Source: Alkalihalobacillus alcalophilus ATCC 27647 = CGMCC 1.3604 (GTDB lineage: Bacteria > Bacillota > Bacilli > Bacillales > Bacillaceae_D). From it: a stretch of DNA of 18,151 bases. The position numbers and the translations under genes were made by a program. The notes beneath the pieces are model-generated. The model searched no databases. It saw nothing but the letters and a program-made list of their open reading frames with translations, and was not told the origin of the DNA. The stretch covers positions 1-18,151 of the forward strand of contig NZ_ALPT02000079.1 in NCBI RefSeq assembly GCF_000292245.2, given 5' to 3'. This document shows, one piece after another, positions 1 through 7,061 of the stretch (the first letter of the stretch is position 1; the number at the start of each line of letters is the position of its first letter).

Positions 1-309
1 GATTTGTGGGGAACGAGCGATTTTATCTAATGTTTCGTTACAGAACAAGCAAAATTGTGTTTTAAACCTTGGCTCGGCCGCTTTTAAAAAGTTGATGTTC
101 GCTCCGGCTGAGAAAAATTTCGGCATGTCACTCATTAAAACAGCTACTTTAATATCACTATCAAATCGAATGTCATCAATCACCGCATTTAATTCTTTAT
201 AATAGTCTAAATCATACGCATTCGTTTTGTTGACATGGATATGAACCTCAGCTACTCCGTTTTTCTTCACCAATGTAAGCGTTTTAGTTTCTGATAATGT
301 TGTCGACAT
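1..309 (-). CDS. Enoyl-CoA hydratase/isomerase family protein (N-terminal part, cut by window edge)
   Basis: The reverse complement from the ATG at 309 is open for 103 codons to the left edge, so this is the 5' part of a longer gene. The protein starts MSTTLSETKTLTLVKKNGVA and continues with the crotonase-fold pattern: an early beta-strand pair, then HVNKTNAYDLDYYKELN, then DIKVAVLMSDMPKFFSAGAN at about residues 55-75. SAGAN corresponds to the crotonase oxyanion-hole segment (usually SAGAD). Family members hydrate or isomerise acyl-CoA esters, for example in fatty acid or side-chain degradation. A GAGGAGG-like ribosome binding site (complement of about 315-323) lies at normal spacing upstream and supports this start. 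The exact substrate cannot be told from this part. The C-terminal half, including the usual catalytic glutamates, is outside the window. Confidence 0.88.
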   Translation of the reverse strand, partial: MSTTLSETKTLTLVKKNGVAEVHIHVNKTNAYDLDYYKELNAVIDDIRFDSDIKVAVLMSDMPKFFSAGANINFLKAAEPRFKTQFCLFCNETLDKIARSPQI

Positions 310-633
310 GAAAAGACCTCCTCAGGTTTCCTTTATGGTTTTTATTCTTCCGTAACTAATTCATAATATATATAATTTTCACTTAATTTTAAAATAGCAA
401 AAATAAGCATTTATTCAATAGAACAGTAATATATCTTTAGTTTTCATACGATTACTCTTCAATTCGTAATTTTACAACGAACGTAAAAATAACATAATTA
501 CTTTTCAATAAGTGTACATAGTATATAAAATTAGACGTTTTTAAGAGTCGATAGGACATACCACAGACAGTGATATATGCCAAATAGTCCTTCACTAAAC
601 AACAAGTATTTTCATTGACTTCTAAATAAGAAG

Positions 634-645
634 GGTAGGCCTACC
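634..645. promoter_or_regulatory. 12-bp perfect palindrome GGTAGGCCTACC, possible operator
   Basis: The twelve bases are exactly self-complementary and GC-rich inside a very AT-rich gap. They lie about 48 bases upstream of the -35-like hexamer of the reductase gene. Position and symmetry fit a dimeric regulator site, but no known operator consensus was recognised. It could also be chance. Confidence 0.3.
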
Positions 646-692
646 GAAATAGCTGTTTTAAAATGAAATCTTTTTTATTTTCAGAAAATAAC

Positions 693-721
693 TTGACAGA
701 ACGGATAAGATCAAATACATT
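693..721 (+). promoter_or_regulatory. Candidate sigma-A promoter of the reductase-ferredoxin operon
   Basis: A consensus -35 TTGACA (693-698) is followed after 17 bases by TACATT (716-721), four of six matches to the -10 consensus. A perfect TATAAT at 725-730 also exists, but it is 26 bases from the TTGACA, too far for that pair. The start would then lie about 55 bases before the ATG. Confidence 0.45.
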
Positions 722-781
722 ATCTATAATTAACGATAGTTTTTAAAACATAATAAAAAAATAACTTTAGGAGGTTATTTA

Positions 782-1771
782 ATGGAGCATCAAATAGAAG
801 ACATCACGATCATCGGTGGCGGTCCTGCTGGGTTGTTTGCTGCCTTTTATGCCGGGATGCGAAATTCATCTGTTAAAATCATTGAAAGTTTGCCTCAGCT
901 AGGAGGACAATTAGCAGCCCTTTATCCTGAGAAATTTATTTATGATATAGCAGGATTCCCTAAAGTTCGTGCGGGTGAACTAATTGAACGTTTAGAAAAG
1001 CAAGCCTTAACCTTCAATCCAACGATCTGTCTAAAAGAAATGGTCAACAATCTTGAAACACTTGAGGATGGGACGATCCAATTAACGACAAATAAAGGGA
1101 TCCATTTAACAAAAACGGTCATTATTACAGCCGGAAATGGCGCTTTTAAACCGAGGAAATTGGAATTAAACCGTACCGAACAGTTCGAATCTTCTAATCT
1201 GCATTATTTTATTCAAGATTTAAATCATTTTAGAGGAAAAAATGTTTTATTATGTGGTGGCGGTGATTCGGCTGTTGATTGGGCTTTGATGTTAGAGCCT
1301 ATTGCGAACCAAGTAACACTTGTCCACCGTCGTGATAAATTTAGAGCTCATGAATCAAGTGTGACACAGTTATTTAATAGCAGCGTAAACATAAAAACTC
1401 CTTTTGTTCCTGTTGAACTACATGACAATGGTGAACGCATTTTAGGTCTTACATTAGAGCATAACAAGGAAAAAACGCAAGAAACGATTGAGTTTGATGA
1501 CTTAATTATTAACTACGGATTTATATCTTCACTAGGTCCAATGAAAGACTGGGGAATAACGATTGAGAAGAATTCCATTGTTGTTAATTCAAAAATGGAA
1601 ACAAATATTCCAGGTGTATATGCCGCGGGTGACATCTGTACGTATGACGGAAAAGTAAAGCTCATTGCGACTGGTTTTGGCGAAGCCCCTACTGCGGTCA
1701 ATCATGCAAAGGCTTTTATCGATCCAAAAGCAAAGGTACAACCGCTTCATAGTACGAGTGTCTTCGCTTAA
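782..1771 (+). CDS. Ferredoxin--NADP reductase, type 2 (YumC family)
   Basis: This 329-residue flavoprotein has the layout of the thioredoxin-reductase-like ferredoxin-NADP(+) reductases of Firmicutes (B. subtilis YumC, from memory about 332 residues). The FAD-binding Rossmann motif is GGGPAG at 12-17, with the ribose-binding acid at E35. A second Rossmann motif GGGDSA (159-164) is followed by VHRRDKFRAH (181-190), where the HRR stretch fits NADPH 2'-phosphate recognition. AAGD at 281-284 is the C-terminal FAD motif. The redox CxxC of thioredoxin reductase is absent, which separates this family from TrxB. It would pass electrons between NADPH and ferredoxin in the cytoplasm. AGGAGG at 769-774 supports the ATG. 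The ferredoxin gene follows after 25 bases, so the likely redox partner is encoded in the same operon. Confidence 0.93.
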   Translation: MEHQIEDITIIGGGPAGLFAAFYAGMRNSSVKIIESLPQLGGQLAALYPEKFIYDIAGFPKVRAGELIERLEKQALTFNPTICLKEMVNNLETLEDGTIQLTTNKGIHLTKTVIITAGNGAFKPRKLELNRTEQFESSNLHYFIQDLNHFRGKNVLLCGGGDSAVDWALMLEPIANQVTLVHRRDKFRAHESSVTQLFNSSVNIKTPFVPVELHDNGERILGLTLEHNKEKTQETIEFDDLIINYGFISSLGPMKDWGITIEKNSIVVNSKMETNIPGVYAAGDICTYDGKVKLIATGFGEAPTAVNHAKAFIDPKAKVQPLHSTSVFA

Positions 1772-1796
1772 AATTTCAGGAGAGGAGGATAAGAGA

Positions 1797-2042
1797 ATGG
1801 CCAAATATGTAATCGTTGATAAAGAAACGTGTATCGCATGTGGAGCATGTGCCTCTACTGCTCCAGATATCTTTGATTATGATGAAGAAGGTCTTTCGGA
1901 ATCGATATTAGATAATAATCAAGGAATTACTCCTGTTCCAGAAGATTTTGAGGACGATTTAGAAGATGCCGAGGAAGGATGCCCAACAGAATCGATCATT
2001 GTCGCCTTAGACGCTTTTCAAAAGGCACTAAAAAGTTCATAA
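1797..2042 (+). CDS. fer: [4Fe-4S] ferredoxin (Bacillus Fer type)
   Basis: This is an 81-residue, strongly acidic ferredoxin. Cysteines C12, C15 and C18 (CIACGAC) plus C62 (EGCPTESI) are the four ligands of a single [4Fe-4S] cluster. There is no second CxxCxxC set, so it is the short Bacillus one-cluster type and not a clostridial two-cluster protein. Length and sequence closely resemble B. subtilis Fer (82 residues from memory). The in-frame ATG at 1797 is preceded by GGAGAGGAGG and is the proper start; the open frame runs further upstream, into the end of the reductase gene, only because there is no stop. Expected role: low-potential one-electron carrier for cytochrome P450s, desaturases or other acceptors, reduced by the reductase encoded immediately upstream. 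The acidic loop around residues 50-60 suits docking to a basic partner. Confidence 0.95.
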   Translation: MAKYVIVDKETCIACGACASTAPDIFDYDEEGLSESILDNNQGITPVPEDFEDDLEDAEEGCPTESIIVALDAFQKALKSS

Positions 2043-2046
2043 TACC

Positions 2047-2092
2047 AAAGCTGCCAAAAGATGTTCCTCTTTCATCTTTTGGCAGCTTTTTT
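2047..2092. terminator. Rho-independent terminator after the ferredoxin gene (possibly bidirectional)
   Basis: A perfect 17-bp stem (2047-2063 with 2073-2089) and a 9-base loop run into TTTTTT (2084-2092 region). It begins five bases after the ferredoxin stop. It lies between convergent genes, and the 5' A-tract could also serve the minus-strand gene ending at 2110. Confidence 0.9.
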
Positions 2093-2109
2093 GTGGACTC
2101 TCAACATAG

Positions 2110-2406
2110 TCAAAGCCTGCTGTCTTCCTTTTCAAGATAATTTTTATCTAGCAAATAAATAAACGCAAAAACTTCGGCGACGACTTGATATAACTCTTCT
2201 GGAATCGTCTCATTTAGTTCTAGCTCTGAAAGCATTTGGACAAGATTAGCGTCTTCTTGAATCGGAATATCAGCTTCTTTAGCACGTTGAATAATTTCGT
2301 CAGCAACAAAACCTCTTCCCTTTGCACTTATTTTGGGGGCATTTTCTTTCCCTTGTAAATATTTCAAAGCCACTGCTTGCTTAAAAGAATTCGTTTGTTC
2401 TTTCAT
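2110..2406 (-). CDS. FlhB C-terminal-domain-like protein (YlqH family)
   Basis: This 98-residue protein matches the cytoplasmic C-terminal domain of the flagellar/type III export gate protein FlhB, standing alone without the N-terminal membrane domain. In FlhB the sequence NPTH-x-AVALKY marks the autocleavage site. Here AVALKY is kept at 11-16, but the preceding residues are NSFKQ, so the N-P-T-H motif is gone and self-cleavage is not expected. The rest of the fold follows: SAKGRGFVADEII (28-40), ADIPIQED (45-52), and the conserved IPEELYQVVAEVFAFIY near 68-84. The gene overlaps the upstream FliK-like gene by four bases (ATGA), so the two are translationally coupled. The pair corresponds to ylqH-ylqG of B. 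subtilis. The function is not established. It may act as a binding module for the partner. Confidence 0.88.
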   Translation of the reverse strand: MKEQTNSFKQAVALKYLQGKENAPKISAKGRGFVADEIIQRAKEADIPIQEDANLVQMLSELELNETIPEELYQVVAEVFAFIYLLDKNYLEKEDSRL

Positions 2407-4079
2407 ACGCGGATATCGACTCCTTTATAACTGGAGTAATCTTGCCACTTCTCTTGCTCGGCTCTGTTCAGTTGTGCCTGATGTTCGATATTTTGTTTCC
2501 AATAAAGCGTTTGAAGTTGATAGCCAAATTGACCGAACCGTTCTTGTAAGGTTGGAATTAACAAGCTAATTAAATGGTTTGGCTTCTTATGATCATTATA
2601 AATCGTCATCGTCACTTTTTTTGATTGAACTTGAACATCGACAATCGTTTCGTCTAGAGCCTTTAAATCTAAATAAAATAGAATTCGACAATGTTCTGGA
2701 TCTAAACTTCCATCCTCCAGTCGTTTTCCTTGCCACTGCAAATCTAGATTGCATTGCTCTTTTCCAATCAAAACGGGGTAGGACATGCTTAAATGATTGA
2801 TATTCGGGTCATGTTGTTCAATCGCTGCTAGCACCTGTATCCCAGTTAGATGAGAAATCAACCTGGAAATGGCTGTTTGAACTTGAGAAGGAAGCTCTTC
2901 TCCTCTTGCTTTTAATAAAACAGCCTTTAAAGAAGCAAAATCATTTGTGTTAATAGCTGCTGTTCTCGCAAGTTCTGCTTCATGCTGCAAGCCTAACAGT
3001 TGAAAGATCTGTTGAAGCTGACTAGAAAAAGCAGGCCTGTTTTCTGTAGGGGAAACGAGGCCCTTCCAACTACTGTCTAACAACTGTCTTAAAACAACTT
3101 GCTCATTTTCCGTTAAATTCGAACGCGAAAAAAGAGTTGTCCAATTTAGCTCATCAGTAGACAGTTGCCGTTGAAACAAAACTCGAGCTACTGATTCGGT
3201 TGTTTCCGAAATCTTGAGTTGATCTTGTTGTAAAAAAGAATGAATTTGTTCCCGTGGAGTTAGCTGTTCGTGCTTAATTAAACTAGAACTTAAAAGGTCT
3301 GTCGCCACCCTTTGCACGAGTCGCTCAACGTCTAATGTTTGTCCACTCACTCGTTCTAATAACTGCTTTGCTCCTAGTTGTAACGGCGTTCCCGCTTCTT
3401 CTAAAAGAAACGATTGAAATAGTCGCAAAGCAAATGGATTGTTCGGTTCTCTTTGAATTCCATTAATAAATTTTGCTAAATTCGCCTCTAATTCCTTTAT
3501 CGCTTCACTTGAATGCTGCTGTAAAGATTGATATAAAGTTGAGATTTTATTTCCAATCGCTTCTGATGAATCAAGCTCAACAAAAGCAGAATAACCAGCT
3601 GCTGTCAGTGGCCAATTTTGTTGAAGCATTCTTGAAACGTGCTCAATGGATATTGGGCCGATTTCATTTTGTCTATTAAGCAAAGAAAGTGCATTGAGAA
3701 AGGATTGTCTTGTAAAAGGAATCGATTGTTTTTGCAAGGTCTGTAACAAGGTTTGGGCTTTTCCTTTTGCTTGAAGCCCAAGCTTCTCCAAAAACTCTCC
3801 ATCCTGCCCTTTTTCTTTTGCACCCGCTTGAATAAATGGTCTTAATGTTGGCAACCCTTTACTTTTTAACACTTCAAACCAATACGTTTGGCCAACTGTT
3901 AACCCAAGTTCAAGCTTCGCTGTTACCGTTACCCCATTTAACGAAAGTGTTGCGATATTGTTTGGAAATAACTTGGTCACCTGCCCTTTCATCAATTGCC
4001 CTTGCCTAAAGGCCAAAGAGGGTTTAAAAGAAGAGGATTGAGTTGTGACGTTTTGATTAGTAAAAATAGATTGAAACAT
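2403..4079 (-). CDS. YlqG-like protein with FliK-type C-terminal domain
   Basis: This 558-residue protein has no signal peptide and no membrane segment. By position between rnhB and ylqH it is the counterpart of B. subtilis YlqG. The first 80 residues look like a small beta-barrel (GQLMKGQVTKLF, then a short strand ending in SLNGVTVTAKLE). Residues about 85-430 are long, helical and Gln/Leu-rich, and not otherwise recognised. Residues about 466-528 resemble the hook-length control C-terminal domain (Flg_hook) of FliK: a strand pattern ending in VDVQVQSKKVTMTIYN, then a helix LISLLIPTLQERFGQFG and a final strand. In flagellar systems this domain touches the FlhB C-terminal domain, which here is the next gene. 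ATG at 4079 is preceded by GGAGGGGG. The FliK assignment is inference from pattern only. Confidence 0.75.
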   Translation of the reverse strand: MFQSIFTNQNVTTQSSSFKPSLAFRQGQLMKGQVTKLFPNNIATLSLNGVTVTAKLELGLTVGQTYWFEVLKSKGLPTLRPFIQAGAKEKGQDGEFLEKLGLQAKGKAQTLLQTLQKQSIPFTRQSFLNALSLLNRQNEIGPISIEHVSRMLQQNWPLTAAGYSAFVELDSSEAIGNKISTLYQSLQQHSSEAIKELEANLAKFINGIQREPNNPFALRLFQSFLLEEAGTPLQLGAKQLLERVSGQTLDVERLVQRVATDLLSSSLIKHEQLTPREQIHSFLQQDQLKISETTESVARVLFQRQLSTDELNWTTLFSRSNLTENEQVVLRQLLDSSWKGLVSPTENRPAFSSQLQQIFQLLGLQHEAELARTAAINTNDFASLKAVLLKARGEELPSQVQTAISRLISHLTGIQVLAAIEQHDPNINHLSMSYPVLIGKEQCNLDLQWQGKRLEDGSLDPEHCRILFYLDLKALDETIVDVQVQSKKVTMTIYNDHKKPNHLISLLIPTLQERFGQFGYQLQTLYWKQNIEHQAQLNRAEQEKWQDYSSYKGVDIRV

Positions 4080-4100
4080 GGTCCCCCTCCTTTATCTTCT

Positions 4101-4907
4101 CTAAAATAATGAGTCTTGTTTAACCTTCTCTATTTCTAAACCAGCCAACTCTAAAACTGGTTTAAAACTTTTCCGATGCTCCGAAATAATACCATGCTGT
4201 TTAATTGCTTCTAAATGATCCGCAGTCCCATAGCCCATATTTTTTTCAAATTGATAGTATGGATACTCTTTATGTAAATCTTCCATATACCGATCTCGGG
4301 CCACTTTTGCTAAGACAGAACTCGCTGCAATCGAAATGCTTTTCTGATCCCCTTTGATTAAGGACGTTTGTTCAATAGGCAAAGGAAGTTTTATCGCATC
4401 TAATAATAGATAACTAGGTTGTATAGATAAATCAGTGACCGCATTTGTCATCGCTTTAATGGTTGCTTGATATATGTTAACCTCATCGATTACTGATGCT
4501 GGAATCATTTGAATGGAGTAAGCCAATGCCTCTTTTTTAATGATTTCACTGAACTGCTCTCTTTTTGCTTTGGAAAGCTTTTTCGAATCAGTTAAACCTA
4601 GTAATTGAAAATCTTTTGGAAAAATAACAGCCGCTGCGACAACAGGTCCAGCTAATGGTCCACGACCGACTTCATCCAAACCGGCAATATAGGTATGCTC
4701 TTGTTGATACAAAGCTTCTTCATATTTTCGCATTTCCATATGCATCTCAAGTAACTGCTGTTTTTTTACTTGCTGCTTCTCAAAACGAGCGAGCAAGGTT
4801 TGAACACCTTTACGCTCATCTAATTTTAATTGCTCAAGCTGCTCCTTTTCTGGTTGTTGTCTGTTAAAAAGGATATTCTCAATTTCCTTAATCGTTAATG
4901 GTTTCAT
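4101..4907 (-). CDS. rnhB: Ribonuclease HII
   Basis: This 268-residue enzyme removes ribonucleotides from DNA-RNA hybrids, including single ribonucleotides misincorporated during replication. The defining DEVGRG motif is at 78-83 (catalytic D78, E79). The third acid is D170 in YLLLDAIKL and the fourth is D205 in VARDRYM, after the conserved KGDQKS and AASSVLAKVARDR segments. All four metal-binding acids are therefore present. An extra N-terminal helical, charged region of about 70 residues precedes the catalytic core, as in the Bacillus RNase HII proteins. The gene sits 21 bases upstream of the ylqG-like gene, in the order known from B. subtilis (ylqF-rnhB-ylqG-ylqH). A terminator-like hairpin separates it from rbgA, so it may also have its own promoter. 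Confidence 0.96.
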   Translation of the reverse strand: MKPLTIKEIENILFNRQQPEKEQLEQLKLDERKGVQTLLARFEKQQVKKQQLLEMHMEMRKYEEALYQQEHTYIAGLDEVGRGPLAGPVVAAAVIFPKDFQLLGLTDSKKLSKAKREQFSEIIKKEALAYSIQMIPASVIDEVNIYQATIKAMTNAVTDLSIQPSYLLLDAIKLPLPIEQTSLIKGDQKSISIAASSVLAKVARDRYMEDLHKEYPYYQFEKNMGYGTADHLEAIKQHGIISEHRKSFKPVLELAGLEIEKVKQDSLF

Positions 4908-4960
4908 TTTAATTTTAGCCTCTCCTTTTTATATCGACAGTCTTATTTCTTTTTTAATCC

Positions 4961-5003
4961 CAAAAACAAAAACCGCTTAAAGAAGGCACTCTCTAAACGG
5001 TTT
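4961..5003 (-). terminator. Terminator-like hairpin at the end of rbgA
   Basis: On the minus strand a 9-bp stem (5003-4994 region with 4979-4970, one G-T wobble) is followed by a T-rich tail (TTTTTGTTTTTG). The 5' arm covers the rbgA stop codon, so the hairpin starts inside the gene's last codons. It probably attenuates transcription from lepB-rbgA into rnhB. Confidence 0.6.
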
Positions 5004-5856
5004 CCTTTTCGTTTTCTGGAACTTCAAATGATAATCGACCTAACAATCCACCACGAAGTTCTCTTAAGATCGTCTCTGCTACTTTATCGTAATCAATATA
5101 GCCTCCACTAGCTAAAAACCCACGCTTTTCACCGATTTGATCAAGAAGTTCCACATTGTCTGTTGAAAGTTCGTCCAATTTATAACGTTCTTGTAAACGC
5201 TTCGGGTAATGTTCTCTTAAATAAGTGACCGCAAATAAGGCAATATCTTGGAAGTCTAAAATTTCATCTTTAATTGCACCGGTTGCCGCTAAACGGAAAC
5301 CTGTTTGTTGGTCTTCAAATTTTGGCCATAAAATCCCCGGTGTGTCGAGTAATTCAAGCTGTTTTCCGACTTTAATCCACTGTTGGCGTTTAGTCACACC
5401 TGGTCTGTCACCAACTTGAGCCGTTCTTTTGGCTGCTAAACGATTAATTAACGTTGACTTTCCAACGTTTGGTATCCCTAAAATCATCGCCCGAATCGCA
5501 CGTGGTTTCATACCTTTTGCCTTCATTTTTTCTAGCATAGGAGTCGCAAGTTTTTGACACTCTCCGCTGATTTTCTCTGTCCCTTTGCCATTTTGAGAAT
5601 TAATAACAAGCACAGAGTAGCCTAACTTTTCAAAATAGCTCTTCCATTTGGCCGTCCGACTTTCATCCGCTAGATCGGCTTTATTTAATAAAATTAAACG
5701 TGGTTTATGTTCAACTAGTTTATCAATCATAGGATTTCTAGACGAAAGGGGAATTCTTGCGTCCACTAATTCAATGACGACATCGATCATTTTTAATTGT
5801 TCTGTTACTTCTCTTCTTGCCTTGGCCATATGGCCAGGAAACCATTGTATTGTCAT
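4993..5856 (-). CDS. rbgA: Ribosome biogenesis GTPase RbgA (YlqF)
   Basis: This 287-residue GTPase has circularly permuted motifs: G4 NKAD (58-61) and G5-like INS (85-87) come first, followed by G1 GIPNVGKST (127-135), G2 PGVT (152-155) and G3 DTPG (171-174). This order and the N-terminus MTIQWFPGHMAKARREV are hallmarks of RbgA, which is needed for late assembly of the 50S subunit. The C-terminal helical domain with IGEKRGFLASGGYIDYDK (about 241-258) is the RNA-binding part. Length is normal for the family. It follows lepB by 14 bases and has an AGGAG site about ten bases before the ATG, so lepB and rbgA are probably cotranscribed. The usual neighbour upstream of this block, rplS, is not in the window. 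Confidence 0.96.
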   Translation of the reverse strand: MTIQWFPGHMAKARREVTEQLKMIDVVIELVDARIPLSSRNPMIDKLVEHKPRLILLNKADLADESRTAKWKSYFEKLGYSVLVINSQNGKGTEKISGECQKLATPMLEKMKAKGMKPRAIRAMILGIPNVGKSTLINRLAAKRTAQVGDRPGVTKRQQWIKVGKQLELLDTPGILWPKFEDQQTGFRLAATGAIKDEILDFQDIALFAVTYLREHYPKRLQERYKLDELSTDNVELLDQIGEKRGFLASGGYIDYDKVAETILRELRGGLLGRLSFEVPENEKETV

Positions 5857-5870
5857 GTTATTACTCGCTC

Positions 5871-6422
5871 CTATTTTGCTATCCTAACCTCTGATAATGG
5901 CCAGAAAATAATGCTTGCTTTTCCAATTACTTCTTCATACGGTACCGTTCCAATATCGCGACTATCTTTACTATGTCTGCGATTATCACCTAGAACAAAT
6001 AAATGATCTTCGGGGACAACAAATTGATTGGTCACATCCTCCAAGGTGAAATTATTCGTTAACCTCTCACCTTCATATCTTCCTTTTAATTCCTCGAGGA
6101 AGACTTCGTCAACTGGCTCGCCATTCACATATAAAACATCCGAACTATACTCAATTTCATCGCCAGGTAATCCAATAATTCTCTTTATATAATCTTTCCC
6201 ACCGGGAGCATGAAAAACCACAATATCAAATCTCTCCGGTTCAAAAAGCCTATAGCTAAATTTATTCACAATCATTCGATCGCCATCTTGTAATGTTGGC
6301 GTCATCGACTCCCCATCAACGACAATGGGAGCAAATAAAAAATAGCGAATTAAAAAAGCTAATGCTAAAGCAATTAAAATCGCCTTTAACCATTCCCATG
6401 AACCACTGTTCTCTTTCTCCAT
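5871..6422 (-). CDS. lepB: Type I signal peptidase
   Basis: This 183-residue membrane protease removes signal peptides from exported proteins on the outer face of the membrane. One transmembrane helix (about 12-30) anchors it. The catalytic serine is S39 in GESMTPTL, and the general base lysine is K80 in YIKRIIGLPGD. GDNRRHSKDSRDIG (145-158) is the conserved substrate-pocket box. This is the short prokaryotic-type architecture (SipS/SipT-like), not the ER-type SipW. It is the first gene of the lepB-rbgA-rnhB-ylqG-ylqH cluster. A TTGGAGG-like site precedes the ATG at 6422. Which of the several Bacillus Sip paralogs it corresponds to cannot be decided from sequence alone; the neighbourhood suggests the copy linked to rbgA. 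Confidence 0.95.
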   Translation of the reverse strand: MEKENSGSWEWLKAILIALALAFLIRYFLFAPIVVDGESMTPTLQDGDRMIVNKFSYRLFEPERFDIVVFHAPGGKDYIKRIIGLPGDEIEYSSDVLYVNGEPVDEVFLEELKGRYEGERLTNNFTLEDVTNQFVVPEDHLFVLGDNRRHSKDSRDIGTVPYEEVIGKASIIFWPLSEVRIAK

Positions 6423-6460
6423 TTTCTAGCCTCCAAATTGACTGTTTATCAACTCTTTTT

Positions 6461-6502
6461 ATTTTAGCATAAGTTTATAGGAGTTAACAGGAATGAATGC
6501 AA
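6461..6502 (-). promoter_or_regulatory. Candidate promoter of lepB-rbgA
   Basis: On the minus strand TTGCAT (6502-6497), 17 bases, then TATAAA (6479-6474) gives a weak -35 with a good -10. A second option is an extended -10, TGCTAAAAT (6469-6461), without a clear -35. Either would start transcription about 30-50 bases before the ATG. Confidence 0.35.
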
Positions 6503-6646
6503 CGGAGCTCTTTCTCTAGCGATCTTACTCGACTTTTTTATCTATCCTCACTGATCTTTTACTTTTTGGCGGCGTTTCCCTTCTCTTTTTTCACACCACC
6601 CTGCCAAATCACATAGAGACTGGGACAAAGTCCTTCTCTGATATGA

Positions 6647-6688
6647 AAAGCCGGTGACATTTTCCTCGTTTAAAATGTCACCGGCTTT
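6647..6688. terminator. Strong terminator-like hairpin inside the repeat element
   Basis: Perfect 17-bp stem, 6647-6663 paired with 6672-6688, with an 8-base loop (CCTCGTTT). The stem core is GCCGGTGACA. Tails on both sides are only moderately T-rich, so it may act as a terminator on either strand or simply be a structural part of the repeat. Confidence 0.65.
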
Positions 6689-6746
6689 CATTATCTTTAT
6701 TGGAACGGAAGTAAATGGCGATGGATAGCGTTCTACTCACCGTTCC

Positions 6747-6854
6747 CGAAAATCATGCTCCGCGTCCTGTGGGGTGACGCCGAACTAACTTTTTTTGTAA
6801 AAAAGTGGATTTCGGCCTGCCACTAAATCCCACGGGAGTCTCCGCATGTTTTCG
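6747..6854. repeat. Long compound palindrome (four stacked stems)
   Basis: Centred near 6797, the sequence can fold as nested stems: 6788-6795 with 6799-6806 (8 bp), 6779-6784 with 6811-6816 (6 bp), 6765-6773 with 6829-6837 (9 bp, one G-T), and 6747-6758 with 6844-6854 (11 bp, one bulge). The internal CCCACGGGAGTCTCCGCATG resembles GC-rich repeats that I recall from Bacillus intergenic regions. Confidence 0.6.
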
Positions 6855-7061
6855 TCCACTAGACCACAGGGTAATCTCCAAGTTCATAATTGGAGGTCAT
6901 AGCGTGAAGTGACTAAATTCAAAACGGAGAAATAGAGAACCAAAAAACGACTAAAATATGTTCTTTGGACTCGTTTTCTCCTTTCTATAGCCAGTTATGT
7001 CCCAGCCTCCACGCCAGATATGCTACTTCTACAAACAAAATTCCCGTTCATCACCCTTTTT

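Larger units (their letters stand above)
310..781. other. Gene-free divergent intergenic region
   Basis: This AT-rich 472-base gap separates the minus-strand enoyl-CoA hydratase gene from the plus-strand reductase gene, so it should hold promoters for both. I see a promoter-like site at 693-721 for the reductase and a perfect palindrome at 634-645. No reading frame of convincing length with a ribosome binding site was found, and no riboswitch-like structure. Confidence 0.6.
6616..7009. repeat. Intergenic repeat-like element with inverted ends and two internal hairpins
   Basis: The ends are inverted copies: GAGACTGGGACA at 6616-6627 and TGTCCCAGCCTC at 6998-7009, 11 of 12 positions complementary. 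GAGGCTGGGACA-type ends occur, from memory, in dispersed non-coding repeats of Bacilli and relatives. Inside lie a 17-bp terminator-like hairpin (6647-6688) and a long compound hairpin (6747-6854). No protein is encoded. The element fills most of the 639-base gap upstream of lepB. I see nothing definite in 6503-6615. Being a multi-copy repeat is inference, since only one copy is visible here. Confidence 0.6.

Noticed and set aside
725..730. TATAAT as the -10 of the reductase promoter with TTGACA at 693
   Set aside because: The spacer would be 26 bases. No alternative -35 lies 16-18 bases upstream of it.
1665..1796. N-terminal extension of the ferredoxin frame
   Set aside because: The extension overlaps the reductase gene in another frame. 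GGAGAGGAGG and the known Fer N-terminus place the start at 1797.
6535..6612. Short minus-strand frame reading CDLAGWCEKREGKRRQKVKD
   Set aside because: It looks protein-like and ends in TGA, but it has no start codon with a ribosome binding site and its front lies inside the repeat element end. It is too short to support a gene.
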